Below the pieces are notes generated by a model. That model had not been told where the DNA came from, made no database searches, and saw nothing but the letters and a program-made list of their open reading frames with translations. 57,111 nt of DNA from Brumimicrobium oceani (GTDB lineage: Bacteria; Bacteroidota; Bacteroidia; Flavobacteriales_D; Crocinitomicaceae). The position numbers and the translations under genes were made by a program. Below, in pieces: positions 36,206-46,100 of this stretch. Position 1 is the stretch's first letter; each line of letters starts with the position of its first letter. The stretch spans positions 1 through 57,111 of the forward strand of contig NZ_QFRJ01000003.1 in assembly GCF_003143775.1 (NCBI RefSeq), in the 5' to 3' direction.

Positions 36206-36331
36206 TGTTCTTTTATTCACTTCATCTTTTTCAGAGTCCAAAAGATTAACTCAAGATATGATAAGACCAATTTTTATACAGGGATTCTTAGTCAAGAAAC
36301 AACTTAATCCCCAACTTTTGAAACTGATCCG

Positions 36332-37291
36332 TTATTTAATCAATCCTATTTCGCGTAGTCTTTGCATTAAGTATTCACCAGCAGTAATGTCCTCGTAAGC
36401 TTTCGGATGATCAGCGTCAATACAAGATGCTAAACAATCCAAACGCATTTCAGACCTTGGGTGCAAGAAGAATGGCACAGAATATCTACTTGTTCCTAAA
36501 TTTTCTTTTGAAGGATTAATTACACGGTGCGTAGTTGATTTCAATTTATTATTTGTCAATCTTTGCAGCATGTCCCCCACATTCACCACAATATGATCTT
36601 GGATTGCGGTAACAGAAACCCATTCGTTTTGTTTATTTAAAACTTGTAGACCATCCGCTGAAGCTCCAACTAAAAGCGTAATCAAATTAATATCTTCATG
36701 TTCTCCTGCACGCACTGCTCCTTCTTCGATTTCTCCCGTAATTGGTGGATAATGAATAGGACGTAAAATGCTATTTCCATTATGGATATGCTCATTAAAG
36801 TATGTTTCTTCTAAACCTAAATGCAAAGCAATAGCACGCAGCAAATGTCTTCCTGCATCTTCAAACGCTTTATATGCTTGTCTTCCAACTTTTAGAAACT
36901 CAGGTTGTTCTTCAACATTTACATTTTCAGGATATTGTTCTCCAATCGGATCATTGTCTTCAACGAATTGACCAAAATGCCAAAACTCTTTTAAATCTCC
37001 CGCTGTTTTACCTTTTGCATGTTCTGTTCCGAAAGGAGTATAACCTCTCTGCCCTCCTATCCCCGGAATATTGTATTTATTCTTCACTTTTTCATCTTGA
37101 CCAAAAAACTCTTTCATTTGAGCATAAAGATGATCGATTAAATCTTGTGAAATTCCGTGATTTTTAACGGCTACAAAACCTATATCCTCGTATGCAGAAC
37201 CTAGCTTATTTATAAAATTCTGTTGCTGTTTTTCATCACCCGACAAAAACTCAGAAAGATCAACAGAAGGAATACCTTGTGGATTACTCAT
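36332..37291 (-). CDS. Isopenicillin N synthase-like Fe(II)/2-oxoglutarate oxygenase
   Basis: A 319-residue non-haem iron oxygenase. The N-terminal DIOX domain has PSVDLSEFLSG and YEDIGFVAVKNHGISQDLID. The iron facial triad is visible: H198-x-D200 in RAGEHEDINLITLLVG and H255 in KSTTHRV. R269-x-S271 (TSRYSVPFF) binds the co-substrate carboxylate. The fold is shared with plant and bacterial 2-oxoglutarate oxygenases (such as ACC oxidase) and isopenicillin N synthase; no antibiotic genes are near, so the substrate is unknown. Single gene, divergent from dnaE, with a 177-nt gap that contains a palindrome remnant. Confidence 0.9.
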   Translation of the reverse strand: MSNPQGIPSVDLSEFLSGDEKQQQNFINKLGSAYEDIGFVAVKNHGISQDLIDHLYAQMKEFFGQDEKVKNKYNIPGIGGQRGYTPFGTEHAKGKTAGDLKEFWHFGQFVEDNDPIGEQYPENVNVEEQPEFLKVGRQAYKAFEDAGRHLLRAIALHLGLEETYFNEHIHNGNSILRPIHYPPITGEIEEGAVRAGEHEDINLITLLVGASADGLQVLNKQNEWVSVTAIQDHIVVNVGDMLQRLTNNKLKSTTHRVINPSKENLGTSRYSVPFFLHPRSEMRLDCLASCIDADHPKAYEDITAGEYLMQRLREIGLIK

Positions 37292-37335
37292 AATATCATT
37301 GTTTTAAACAAAAATAGCATTTATTATTGAAAACT

Positions 37336-37365
37336 GTGCAGCGACAGAACGCATTGTGCTCCTAT
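37336..37365. repeat. Degenerate palindromic repeat, copy 4
   Basis: The words GCAGCGACAGAAC and GCATTGTGCTCCTA recall the arms of the palindromes at 14841 and 17849 but with several mismatches. It lies between the oxygenase and dnaE starts. Confidence 0.4.
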
Positions 37366-37414
37366 TCAACGAAAACTAAAAGGCAGCACATTGTTGACAA
37401 CTATCAAGCGTGAA

Positions 37415-37448
37415 TTATCCATTTTCAATTTTCAATTCCGTACCTTTG
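37415..37448 (+). promoter_or_regulatory. Predicted dnaE promoter
   Basis: TACCTTTG (37441-37448) is a perfect -7 box; a TTA (37415-37417) 23 nt upstream serves as an imperfect -33 element. Transcription would start a few bases downstream, about 14 nt before the ATG at 37469, which supports that start over the TTG at 37391. Confidence 0.45.
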
Positions 37449-37468
37449 AACTGTATAAAATCCACTCC

Positions 37469-40400
37469 ATGTATATAGTTTTTGATACTGAAACAACAGG
37501 TTTACCTAAAAATTGGAACCTTCCATACACTGACACTGATAACTGGCCCAGGTGTATTCAAATTGCTTGGCAATTACACGATGACAAAGGTCAATTAATT
37601 GAGGCCAAAGACTATTTAATTCGTCCTGATGGTTTTGATATCCCTTATGATTCGGAACGGATTCACGGAATTTCGACACTTTTAGCAGAAACAGAAGGTG
37701 TTTCGCTACGTGAAATGATGGAGGAGTTCAATAAGGATTTAGAGCGTTCTCAATTCATTGTTGGACAAAACGTTGGCTTCGATATCAATGTTATGGGATC
37801 AGAGTTTGTGCGTTTAAACATGGAAACGCCAATGCACGATATGCCAATTTTGGATACGTGTACAGAAACCACAGCTCAATTATGCCGTATTCCTGGTGGA
37901 CGTGGAGGAAAATTCAAACTACCCACTTTAACAGAATTACATCAGCATTTATTTGATGTTCCGTTTGGTGAAGCCCACAATGCAACTGCCGATGTAGAAG
38001 CCACTGCGCGTTCTTTCTTTGAATTGGTAAGAAGAAGAGTTTTTACCGCGCAAGAATTACAAGCTGAAGAAAGCTATATTGAAGATTATCTTGATGCTAA
38101 TCCGAATGTCATTCAGCCCGTTGGATTAACCCATTTAAACCTTAAAGAAAAAAGTGCGGCCTTAAAAGCGAAACATGAAACGCAGGAAGAAGTTTCAAAA
38201 GAGGAAATTGAAGAAGGGCTTGAAAAATTAGCTGAAACCTCCTTTGTGCATTTGCATAACCATTCTCAATTCTCCGTTTTACAGTCGACAAGTAGCATTA
38301 AAGACTTAATAAAGAAAACAGCCGAATACAATATGCCAGCGGTAGCGCTAACCGATACTGGAAATATGATGGCGGCCTTTCACTTCGAAAAACACATAGC
38401 AGCACACAATAAAAATGTGCGTCAACAGCGTAAGGAAGCGGAAAGCGAAGGAAAAACTTTTCATCAAAAAGAAATTACTCCAATCATTGGATGTGAATTC
38501 AATATTTGTGAAGACCATCTAAATAAGACGGTCAAAGACAATGGATATCAAGTTGTTTTATTAGCAAAAAATAAAAAAGGGTACCATAATATTGCGAAAA
38601 TGTCTTCCATTGCCTTTACAGAAGGTAAATATTATGTTCCGCGAATTGACAAGAAGATTGTAGAAAAATATAAAGAAAACATCATTGTTCTTTCAGGAAA
38701 CATGTATGGAGAAATTCCATCAAAAATTCTGAATGTCGGTGAAAAACAAGCTGAAGAAGCGGTAATTTGGTGGAAGGAGCAATTTGGAGATGATTTCTAT
38801 TTAGAATTAATGCGTCATGACCAAGAAGATGAGCGCCGTGTAAACGAAGTTTTATTGCGTTTTGCTAAAACACATGATGTCAAACTTGTCGCTACAAACA
38901 ACACTTACTACCTCAACAAAAAAGACGCCTCTGTGCATGATATTTTGTTGTGTATTAAAGATGGGGAAATGGTGGAGACACCAAAAGGTCGAGGACGTGG
39001 ATTCCGGTATGGCTTGCCCAATGACAACTACTATTTTAAGTCTCCAGACGAAATGAAGGAGTTGTTTGCCGACTTGCCACAAGCGATTGAAAACACCATA
39101 GAAATTGCCAACAAATGCGAGAATTACACCTTAGCGAGCGATATTCTTCTTCCTGCTTTTGATATACCAGAACAATTTACAGATCCGCTTGACAAAGAAG
39201 ACGGAGGAAAACGTGGTGAAAATAATTACCTGCGTCACCTCACCTATGAGGGAGCAAAAGAAAGGTACCCAGAGATAACAACTGAAATTGAAGAAAGAAT
39301 AGACTTCGAGTTGTCGGTTATTGAAAACACTGGTTATCCTGGATATTTTTTGATTGTACAAGACTTTTGTCATGCCGCAAGAGACATGGGAATTATTGTT
39401 GGACCTGGAAGGGGTTCTGCAGCGGGTTCTGTAGTTGCCTATTGCAATGGAATTACAAATGTTGATCCCATTAGATACGATCTACTTTTTGAGCGTTTCT
39501 TGAATCCTGATCGTGTTTCCATGCCCGATATTGATATTGACTTTGACGATGAAGGTCGTGGAAGAATTATTCAATGGGTAATCGATAAATATGGAGCCAA
39601 TCAAGTGGCTCAAATTATCACCTATGGTACAATGGCTGCGAAGTCTTCCATACGAGATACATCTCGAGTTTTAAACCTTCCACTTTTCGAAGCGGATAGA
39701 TTAGCGAAATTAATTCCAGATATTTCACTCTCGAAAATCTTTGGTTTAGACGCTGCAGATTTATCTGAAAAGCTAAAAGGAAATGCGGAAAGTATTGCCA
39801 TGGCTAATCAGCTAATTGAAATTTCGAAAGGTACAGATTTGCCTGCTCAAGTTCTTGGAAATGCCAGACGATTGGAAGGTAATGTGCGAAATACAGGAAT
39901 TCATGCCTGTGGTGTGATAATTACACCAAGCGATATCACCGAATACGTTCCTGTAGCATTGGCTAAAGATTCTGACATGTATTGTACGCAATACGATAAC
40001 TCCGTGGTTGAGGAAGCAGGATTGCTGAAAATGGACTTTCTGGGATTAAAAACGCTGACTTTAATTAAAGATGCAGTTGCCTTTGTTAAGGATATTCATG
40101 GAATTGACTTAGTACCAGATGACTTCCCTTTAGACGATGTGCCCACTTACGAGCTATTCCAGCGTGGAGAGACAGTTGGGGTTTTCCAATATGAATCTCC
40201 AGGAATGCAGAAATACATGAGGGAATTAAAACCTTCTGTGTTTGCCGATTTAATTGCCATGAATGCCTTGTATCGCCCGGGACCTTTGGAATATATCCCT
40301 GACTTTATTAAACGTAAAAACGGAGAACAGGAAATCGTTTATGACATTGAAGCTTCAAAAGAATATCTTGAAGAAACCTATGGAATTACCGTTTACCAAG

Positions 40401-41833
40401 AGCAGGTAATGTTGCTTTCTCAAAAATTGGGTGGATTTACGAAAGGTGAAGCCGATACATTGCGTAAAGCGATGGGTAAGAAACAATTGAGTCTATTGGC
40501 TGAATTGAAGCCGAAATTCTTAAATCAAGGAGCTGAATTAGGCCATAACAAAGGAAAGTTAGAAAAGATTTGGCATGACTGGGAGGCTTTTGCTTCTTAC
40601 GCGTTTAACAAATCTCACTCTACCTGTTATGCTTGGATTGCTTACCAAACTGCTTATTTAAAAGCCAATTACCCTGCGGAATACATGGCTTCTGTGTTGA
40701 GTAACAACATGAATGACATCAAGCAAGTTACTTTCTTCATGGAAGAATGTAAACGAATGGGATTAGAAGTTTTAGGTCCTGATGTAAATGAATCTAACTT
40801 TAAATTTACAGTAAATCAAAAAGGAGCTGTTCGTTTTGGATTGGGAGCCATAAAGGGTGTTGGAAACGGTCCTGTAGATGCAATTGTTCAAGAAAGAAAG
40901 GAAAACGGTCCATTCAGAGATATTTTTGATATTACAAAACGCGTAAACCTTAGAAAATGTAACAAAAAAGCCTTCGAAGGTTTGGCTTTATCTGGAGCAT
41001 TAGACTCCTTTTCTAATGTTCACAGGGCGCAGTATTTCGTAGAGGAAAACAACAGAACTTTCTTAGCGAATGCCATAAAATTTGGGAGTAACCACCAAGA
41101 AAGTGCGAATTCTAATCAATTTAGCATGTTTGGTGAAGATTCGGGAGTAGAAACACCTGCGCCTAAAATCCCAATGGTTCAAGAATGGTCATCACTTCAA
41201 AAATTGAATAAGGAGAAAGAGGTGGTTGGAATTTATATTTCAGGACATCCGCTCGATGATTACAGAATCGATATTGATTCATTTTGTAATGGTAGTGTAG
41301 AATTCATTAATAATCTTGAAGAATATAAAAATTTAGAGTTTACCCTCGCGGCAATTATTACCGAAGTAGAACACCGACATACTCGAAAAGGTGATCCTTT
41401 TGGAACCATTATGATTGAGGATTATAATGATTCCACGAAACTTTTCTTGTTTAGGGAAGACTATGGGAAATTCAGAGATTACATGGTGGAAGGTTCGTTT
41501 ATCTATTTGACAGGAAAAGTAATGTCGAAACGCTGGGATCCAAATTCTTTTGAATTCAAGATTCAGAAGATTGACTTTTTATCCAGTTTACGAGATCAAA
41601 AAGCAAGTGCCTTAGAATTGTCTGTTCCATTGAGCGAAGTCAACCATACCTTTATTGAAGATATAGATCATATTTTTAAAGAAAACGAAGGGAAATTCCA
41701 GGTGAAATTTAAAGTTTATGACACTGTAAATAAATTGGAAATCGAAATGCCTTCTCGTGCGTTGAAGATAGATATTAATGAAAATGTTTTAAAGACCTTG
41801 AAGACGAAGAATATTGAATATAAGTTGATTTGA
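37469..41833 (+). CDS. dnaE: DNA polymerase III subunit alpha with N-terminal proofreading exonuclease
   Basis: A 1454-residue replicative polymerase. An N-terminal DEDDh exonuclease domain (1 to about 200) starts MYIVFDTETTGLPKNW with Asp6 and Glu8, followed by DTCTETTAQL and HNATADVEATARSFF. A PHP domain starts HLHNHSQFS (His261, 263, 265), and the palm has PDIDIDF (Asp687, Asp689, Asp691) with GPGRGSAAGS before it and the C-terminal OB region after FISGHPLDDYRI. The ATG start gives the DnaQ-like domain its first strand. In the PHP domain LTDTGNM has Thr297 where a metal-binding His is usual. Proofreading is therefore more likely to come from the fused exonuclease. A fused exonuclease is usual for Bacteroidota, to my knowledge. 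Confidence 0.96.
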   Translation: MYIVFDTETTGLPKNWNLPYTDTDNWPRCIQIAWQLHDDKGQLIEAKDYLIRPDGFDIPYDSERIHGISTLLAETEGVSLREMMEEFNKDLERSQFIVGQNVGFDINVMGSEFVRLNMETPMHDMPILDTCTETTAQLCRIPGGRGGKFKLPTLTELHQHLFDVPFGEAHNATADVEATARSFFELVRRRVFTAQELQAEESYIEDYLDANPNVIQPVGLTHLNLKEKSAALKAKHETQEEVSKEEIEEGLEKLAETSFVHLHNHSQFSVLQSTSSIKDLIKKTAEYNMPAVALTDTGNMMAAFHFEKHIAAHNKNVRQQRKEAESEGKTFHQKEITPIIGCEFNICEDHLNKTVKDNGYQVVLLAKNKKGYHNIAKMSSIAFTEGKYYVPRIDKKIVEKYKENIIVLSGNMYGEIPSKILNVGEKQAEEAVIWWKEQFGDDFYLELMRHDQEDERRVNEVLLRFAKTHDVKLVATNNTYYLNKKDASVHDILLCIKDGEMVETPKGRGRGFRYGLPNDNYYFKSPDEMKELFADLPQAIENTIEIANKCENYTLASDILLPAFDIPEQFTDPLDKEDGGKRGENNYLRHLTYEGAKERYPEITTEIEERIDFELSVIENTGYPGYFLIVQDFCHAARDMGIIVGPGRGSAAGSVVAYCNGITNVDPIRYDLLFERFLNPDRVSMPDIDIDFDDEGRGRIIQWVIDKYGANQVAQIITYGTMAAKSSIRDTSRVLNLPLFEADRLAKLIPDISLSKIFGLDAADLSEKLKGNAESIAMANQLIEISKGTDLPAQVLGNARRLEGNVRNTGIHACGVIITPSDITEYVPVALAKDSDMYCTQYDNSVVEEAGLLKMDFLGLKTLTLIKDAVAFVKDIHGIDLVPDDFPLDDVPTYELFQRGETVGVFQYESPGMQKYMRELKPSVFADLIAMNALYRPGPLEYIPDFIKRKNGEQEIVYDIEASKEYLEETYGITVYQEQVMLLSQKLGGFTKGEADTLRKAMGKKQLSLLAELKPKFLNQGAELGHNKGKLEKIWHDWEAFASYAFNKSHSTCYAWIAYQTAYLKANYPAEYMASVLSNNMNDIKQVTFFMEECKRMGLEVLGPDVNESNFKFTVNQKGAVRFGLGAIKGVGNGPVDAIVQERKENGPFRDIFDITKRVNLRKCNKKAFEGLALSGALDSFSNVHRAQYFVEENNRTFLANAIKFGSNHQESANSNQFSMFGEDSGVETPAPKIPMVQEWSSLQKLNKEKEVVGIYISGHPLDDYRIDIDSFCNGSVEFINNLEEYKNLEFTLAAIITEVEHRHTRKGDPFGTIMIEDYNDSTKLFLFREDYGKFRDYMVEGSFIYLTGKVMSKRWDPNSFEFKIQKIDFLSSLRDQKASALELSVPLSEVNHTFIEDIDHIFKENEGKFQVKFKVYDTVNKLEIEMPSRALKIDINENVLKTLKTKNIEYKLI

Positions 41834-41961
41834 TTTTAGGGGAGTTGAGAATTTGTTTATTATCTAGCTATCTCTTATATTTACTTAAAAGTAATTTTTT
41901 ATTTCATGAAAAGAATAAGAATCATAATAAGGTTTTAAAACCATTAAAAATCAGATATAAA

Positions 41962-42174
41962 ATGGAAGCAAATAGTTTATTTATATTTCATCCTTCATCA
42001 AATGATGAAGCCGAAGCTCTTAAAGCAATAGCAAAAGCTATGAAAATAAAATTTGAAATCACAAAGGATATTCCATATAACCCAGATTTCGTTAAGAAAA
42101 TTCAAGAAAGTAAAAAGCAAGCTAAAGAGGGAAAGACTGTTCAAATTGACTTGGATGAAATATGGAAAGATTAA
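41962..42174 (+). CDS. Antitoxin of a YoeB-type module (copy 1)
   Basis: A 70-residue protein, charged and helical, ending in a Lys/Asp-rich tail (KQAKEGKTVQIDLDEIWKD). I start at the ATG giving MEANSLFIFHPSSNDEAEAL; an upstream open frame has no similarity. It resembles small Bacteroidota proteins (DUF2683-like) that precede Txe/YoeB toxins, and is clearly related to the second antitoxin in the window through ALKA, MKIKFE/MKMKFE and YNPDFVKKI. The toxin gene overlaps its 3' end by 13 nt, so both are one operon. Role: neutralises the toxin and, as usual for such pairs, probably represses the operon. It has no XRE partner, unlike copy 2. Confidence 0.75.
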   Translation: MEANSLFIFHPSSNDEAEALKAIAKAMKIKFEITKDIPYNPDFVKKIQESKKQAKEGKTVQIDLDEIWKD

Positions 42175-42434
42175 TAGAGTATACTTTTAAAGCCAATGAT
42201 GATATTCATTTTTTCAAAAAATCTGGTCAAAGTAATATCTTAAAGAAGATTAGAAATCTAATTGAAGATATCAAGAAAACACCGTTTAAAGGGATTGGTA
42301 AACCTGAGCCGTTAAAACATGAGCTTTCGGGTTGCTGGTCGAGAAGAATAAACAGAGAACACCGATTAGTTTATGAAGTTCACGAAGAAGAGAATAAAAT
42401 CATAATTCTTTCTCTAGAAGGTCATTATTTATAA
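42162..42434 (+). CDS. Txe/YoeB family mRNA interferase toxin (copy 1)
   Basis: A 90-residue RelE/YoeB-fold ribosome-dependent mRNA endonuclease. The family pattern is present: GKPEPLKHELSGCWSRRI and NREHRLVYEV, then ILSLEGHYL. Residues aligning with the E. coli YoeB catalytic set are Glu49, Arg68, His88 and Tyr89, all intact. The start overlaps the antitoxin by 13 nt. It is about half identical by eye to the toxin at 51153-51425. Nothing suggests inactivation. Confidence 0.9.
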   Translation: MERLIEYTFKANDDIHFFKKSGQSNILKKIRNLIEDIKKTPFKGIGKPEPLKHELSGCWSRRINREHRLVYEVHEEENKIIILSLEGHYL

Positions 42435-42644
42435 AAACTTTAGAAGTTCTACTAACTTGTGTCTGGACGGAAACACATCAATATTAAAAACAGTTCTTTT
42501 TGCGATAGTTCCCTTTATTCTTAATCGCCTGATGCTAAGGCATCACCTCATAAAAATAAATTCAACTCTCATCAAAAACAATCTATTTTATAAAATCCGT
42601 CTGTTTCCGACCAATCACTTCCTTGAAAAAAGCTCTGCATTTCT

Positions 42645-42905
42645 CTATTCCTTTTTCAGTTTGGGGAACTCCAACATCAATAAAATCATGAGAAACACCA
42701 AGGTAACCAAATACAAAGCAGTTGTTCCAAATACAGCAATATGCATTCTGTAATCGCGGTTATCGAAGAAATAAGAGATCAAAAGAACTGAAATCTCTAA
42801 GGCGACAAAAATAGCGGTCAATAAATATCTTTTTCGATAAATCCCAAAAATGATCATTCCTAACCAAATAAAAATCAAAGTTATTGACCAAGAATCAAGT
42901 GTCAT
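42645..42905 (-). CDS. Small three-helix membrane protein, unknown
   Basis: An 86-residue protein with three hydrophobic segments: WSITLIFIWLGMIIFGIY (about 6-23), YLLTAIFVALEISVLLISYFF and VFGTTALYLVTLVFLMILLML. It ends in a Lys-rich tail (EFPKLKKE). I start at the ATG giving MTLDSWSITLIF; a longer open frame would add a soluble 32 residues with no similarity. I do not recognise the family. It lies between the first toxin-antitoxin module and the PorU2 gene, 210 nt from each; no operon partner is clear. Confidence 0.55.
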   Translation of the reverse strand: MTLDSWSITLIFIWLGMIIFGIYRKRYLLTAIFVALEISVLLISYFFDNRDYRMHIAVFGTTALYLVTLVFLMILLMLEFPKLKKE

Positions 42906-43115
42906 CAGAATTTGAATTTTGTTTAAAAATAAGAAAATATATTGATGATTGATACCGTTGCTTTTCGAAGCAGGAATAACTTTAGACAATCTGAATTTCA
43001 AAAAAATAAAAGCAAACCTCGTATAATCTCGCGGTAACTGCTTTTAAGGAATTTGGGGTAAAACAAATATAGGTCATAAAACACCAATGAAAAAACAGCA
43101 AAACAATTTAAAAAC

Positions 43116-46100
43116 CTACCTCATCAAATACATTTTCCCCCAATTCTTTTTAAAGTGTTGATCTGCTCCAGATGCTCGGTGCTTAATGTCTTCACCGTTA
43201 ATTTTGGCTTTCAATCTGTAAAGATAAACACCATTAGCTAGCGGGTCTCCAAACTCATCTCTTCCGTCCCATGCATATTCGGTGATGTTTCTTCCTATTC
43301 TAATTAACCCCAATTCATCTTCGGTTATTTCTCTTACAATTCTTCCTGTAACCGTCATGATTTGAATGATCATATCCTCGGGAACTTCTGTTCCGGTCAA
43401 TGTAAATACAAATCTGGTTGAAGTAGAAAAAGGATTTGGATAATTCATCAGATGAGTAATGGAAGATTCCAGCACCACTTCAAATTGAATTCGGTATTCT
43501 TTTGTTCCGGATAAATTTCCTGAATTATCTGATCCTTGTACCATCAATTCATAAATACCAGATTTTTCAAATTCCGCATTATAAATAATTTCAAATCTTA
43601 GATCGGAGCCGTTTGCTGGAATCCATGTTAAAATTTGCTCCCCATTTCCATTGATAAAAGGAATGCGTTTTTGTTCTCCTGATGGATTGGTTAAGAATAT
43701 TCCAAAGTTTGTCGTATCGGCATCTTGATCCATTATTAAAAATGGGTTTTCATCTTTCAAACTTATCACAATTTCAGCTTTTGGACTTACAATATCACCA
43801 TTCAAAATGTGCTGCCCATCAAAAGTGACATCCAAAATTGGGTTAATGTCATCTTGTTTTAAGGTAAATGGAATTTGTAATACATTATTGAAGTGCGCCA
43901 ATTCTGGCTGGTCTTTGAATTGATTATTCACTCCATTGTTATACGGATTTACCTCCATCCAAAATGTGTTATCTCCAGATAAGCCTTGAGTTAAAAATTT
44001 AACAGTATCTCTTAGCACTTCTCCTGATCTTAAAGAATCTTGTCTTTGATAATTAATCGGGTGTTTGACTTGATTTCTATCGGTAATCCAGTAATTTACC
44101 AACAGCGAATCCATCTCTAAATCACTAATATTTTTAACATCTACAGCGAATGACATTTCTATTCCTTCTTGCAAAGAATCGCCTTGATCGGGCAGAAATA
44201 CATATCCATTTGACCCATCAATGGCTGCTTCTGGTAATGGTTGATATAAAACATGCCATCTGTCCACTTGTGCTGGGGTGAGTGTGACATTGTCATAATA
44301 ATTCGCTTGTAATTGCAAGTATGGATAATCAGTTGCGGAAAGAATAGCATTGAAATTAATTATTGAATCATTTGATGTAAAAATTGTATCAATTTCAATT
44401 TGTAATTGCTTGTTATGGTCAAAACCTTTAATCACCATTCGCGTAGAATCATTTGTTGGCAATTCCTTGGAGTGTTGTTTCCAATACACCGTTTCCCATT
44501 TTGCCGCTGGACCAATTAAAGTTGAAGATTCAAAACCGCTTCCTGCAACACCTGTAAGCACATTCGACAAAACAATACTTTCACCCGCAGTTTGTGCATG
44601 AACAATTTCAGCAGAGCTTGGATTGCCTTTTTCATAAATTAAAATGAAGGCGCGCTCAGGAGCTGATGGACTCATTCCCGTTGCTCCAATATTCTGAAAA
44701 GTAGTAAACAAACTTGGGTACAAAGATTGCCATTCACTATAGAGTGCTCTCATCGTTGTATAAACGATGATATAATGCCCATCCGGAACTTCATTTGTGA
44801 TCATATTCTCGAAAGCTTGAAGTTGCCCCAGGGAGTTTTGTCTAAAAATAAAATAGTTTTCTACGCGGTTTCTACAACCACTTCCATTGTTCACATTTCC
44901 ATATTGGCGATTCGCATTAACCCCATTATAAAAAGAACCCCACGGATTTTGAGTAGCAGGATCTACTACTCCTACATGAAAAGAAGGTGTCGTAAAACAC
45001 AATCCATAATCAGCATCTTGCCCGTTCACGCTCCATAACGTAGCAAACTGTTTAGCTTGTGTATTCGCATTGTCATAAACGTGCGCTGAAATCTCGGTTA
45101 GCCTTGGTGCGAAGCTTCTTTCTCTTGTAGGTCTTTCATAAGAAACACCATTAAAATTTCCATTCTTAAATTGAAAGAAATGATCTTGTCCCCAGCCCGA
45201 TTTATTTGGAATATATTGAAAAGAATGCTCAGTCCAATTCAACACGCTAGAATCGATGGCTGCTCTCCAAAAGTAGACGACACTGTCTTCCAAAACCAAA
45301 GGCGAAAGAGCGTTATTAGACGACTTTTTCCATTCATTAGGAAAAACTTCTTTTACACCTCCTAAGCCACTTTTTATCGCATATCTGCGGAATGGACTGT
45401 TGAATAAATCTGTGGTATCTATCTCGAAACGGTAAGCGTTAAAAGCAGCAATGGGATTTATTGTAGAGGCTTTTAAAACAACTGAATCATTTGGAACAAC
45501 AGCATAATTGTAGGGTAAGACGGGCATTATTCCATCAATATTTATGAAATAATCCATCTTCACCTCGTTGTTATTAAACTCATCATATTGCTCCTGAATA
45601 AAAGAAGGTAAATCTGCTTGAATCGTGAATTGATTAATTCCTGCACCCACATTTGCTTGAAGTGGCATTTTAAATTCAATGGTGTCTCTGTAATTTAAAC
45701 CTGGAACAGTTAAATTATAAATTGAATCTACCGAAGAATTTGGAAATCCTCTCGTAATGGTTAATCCAAAGGTATCGACAATACTTTTCCCTAAATTTGT
45801 CAAAATTACGTTTACCGCGATGGAGTCTGTAGATAAATCGATTTGATTGGGTGTAAAAAAGATATCCTGAATGGTCAAATCAATCTCTGGTTTAGCATGC
45901 CAATTTAATTTCAACACAGGATCTCCGTGTAAAATCATTTGCATTGCTGTCACCTCGGTCAAAAAACTTGGATTAACACTTTCCAAATTGCCGATTGTAG
46001 AATTAATTTGATTCCCAATAGATTCCCCATAGTTATCTGGGCTCATTTGGCGGTATAGTTCGGCGGTATATAAATTCAAATAAGAGGCATATCCCAACTG

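Larger units (their letters stand above)
35766..36331. other. 566-nt gap with terminator, tRNA-like remnant and repeats
   Basis: No coding frame is convincing. About 35784-35861 looks like a decayed tRNA-Cys: GCC...GGT D-stem, TTGCAAA loop (anticodon GCA) with 4-bp ATGT/ACAT stem, then TACGAATC, but the acceptor and T-stems do not pair. The operon terminator is at 35870-35901 and a palindrome with a direct repeat at 36121-36205. The stretch 35902-36120 is featureless AT-rich DNA. Confidence 0.6.

Noticed and set aside
36332-37291. Isopenicillin N synthase as a sign of a beta-lactam pathway
   Set aside because: No tripeptide synthetase or expandase is near, and the family is broad; only the oxygenase fold is supported.
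42457-42753. 98-codon open frame on the plus strand after the first toxin
   Set aside because: It overlaps the small membrane protein on the other strand and has no sensible composition or start signal.
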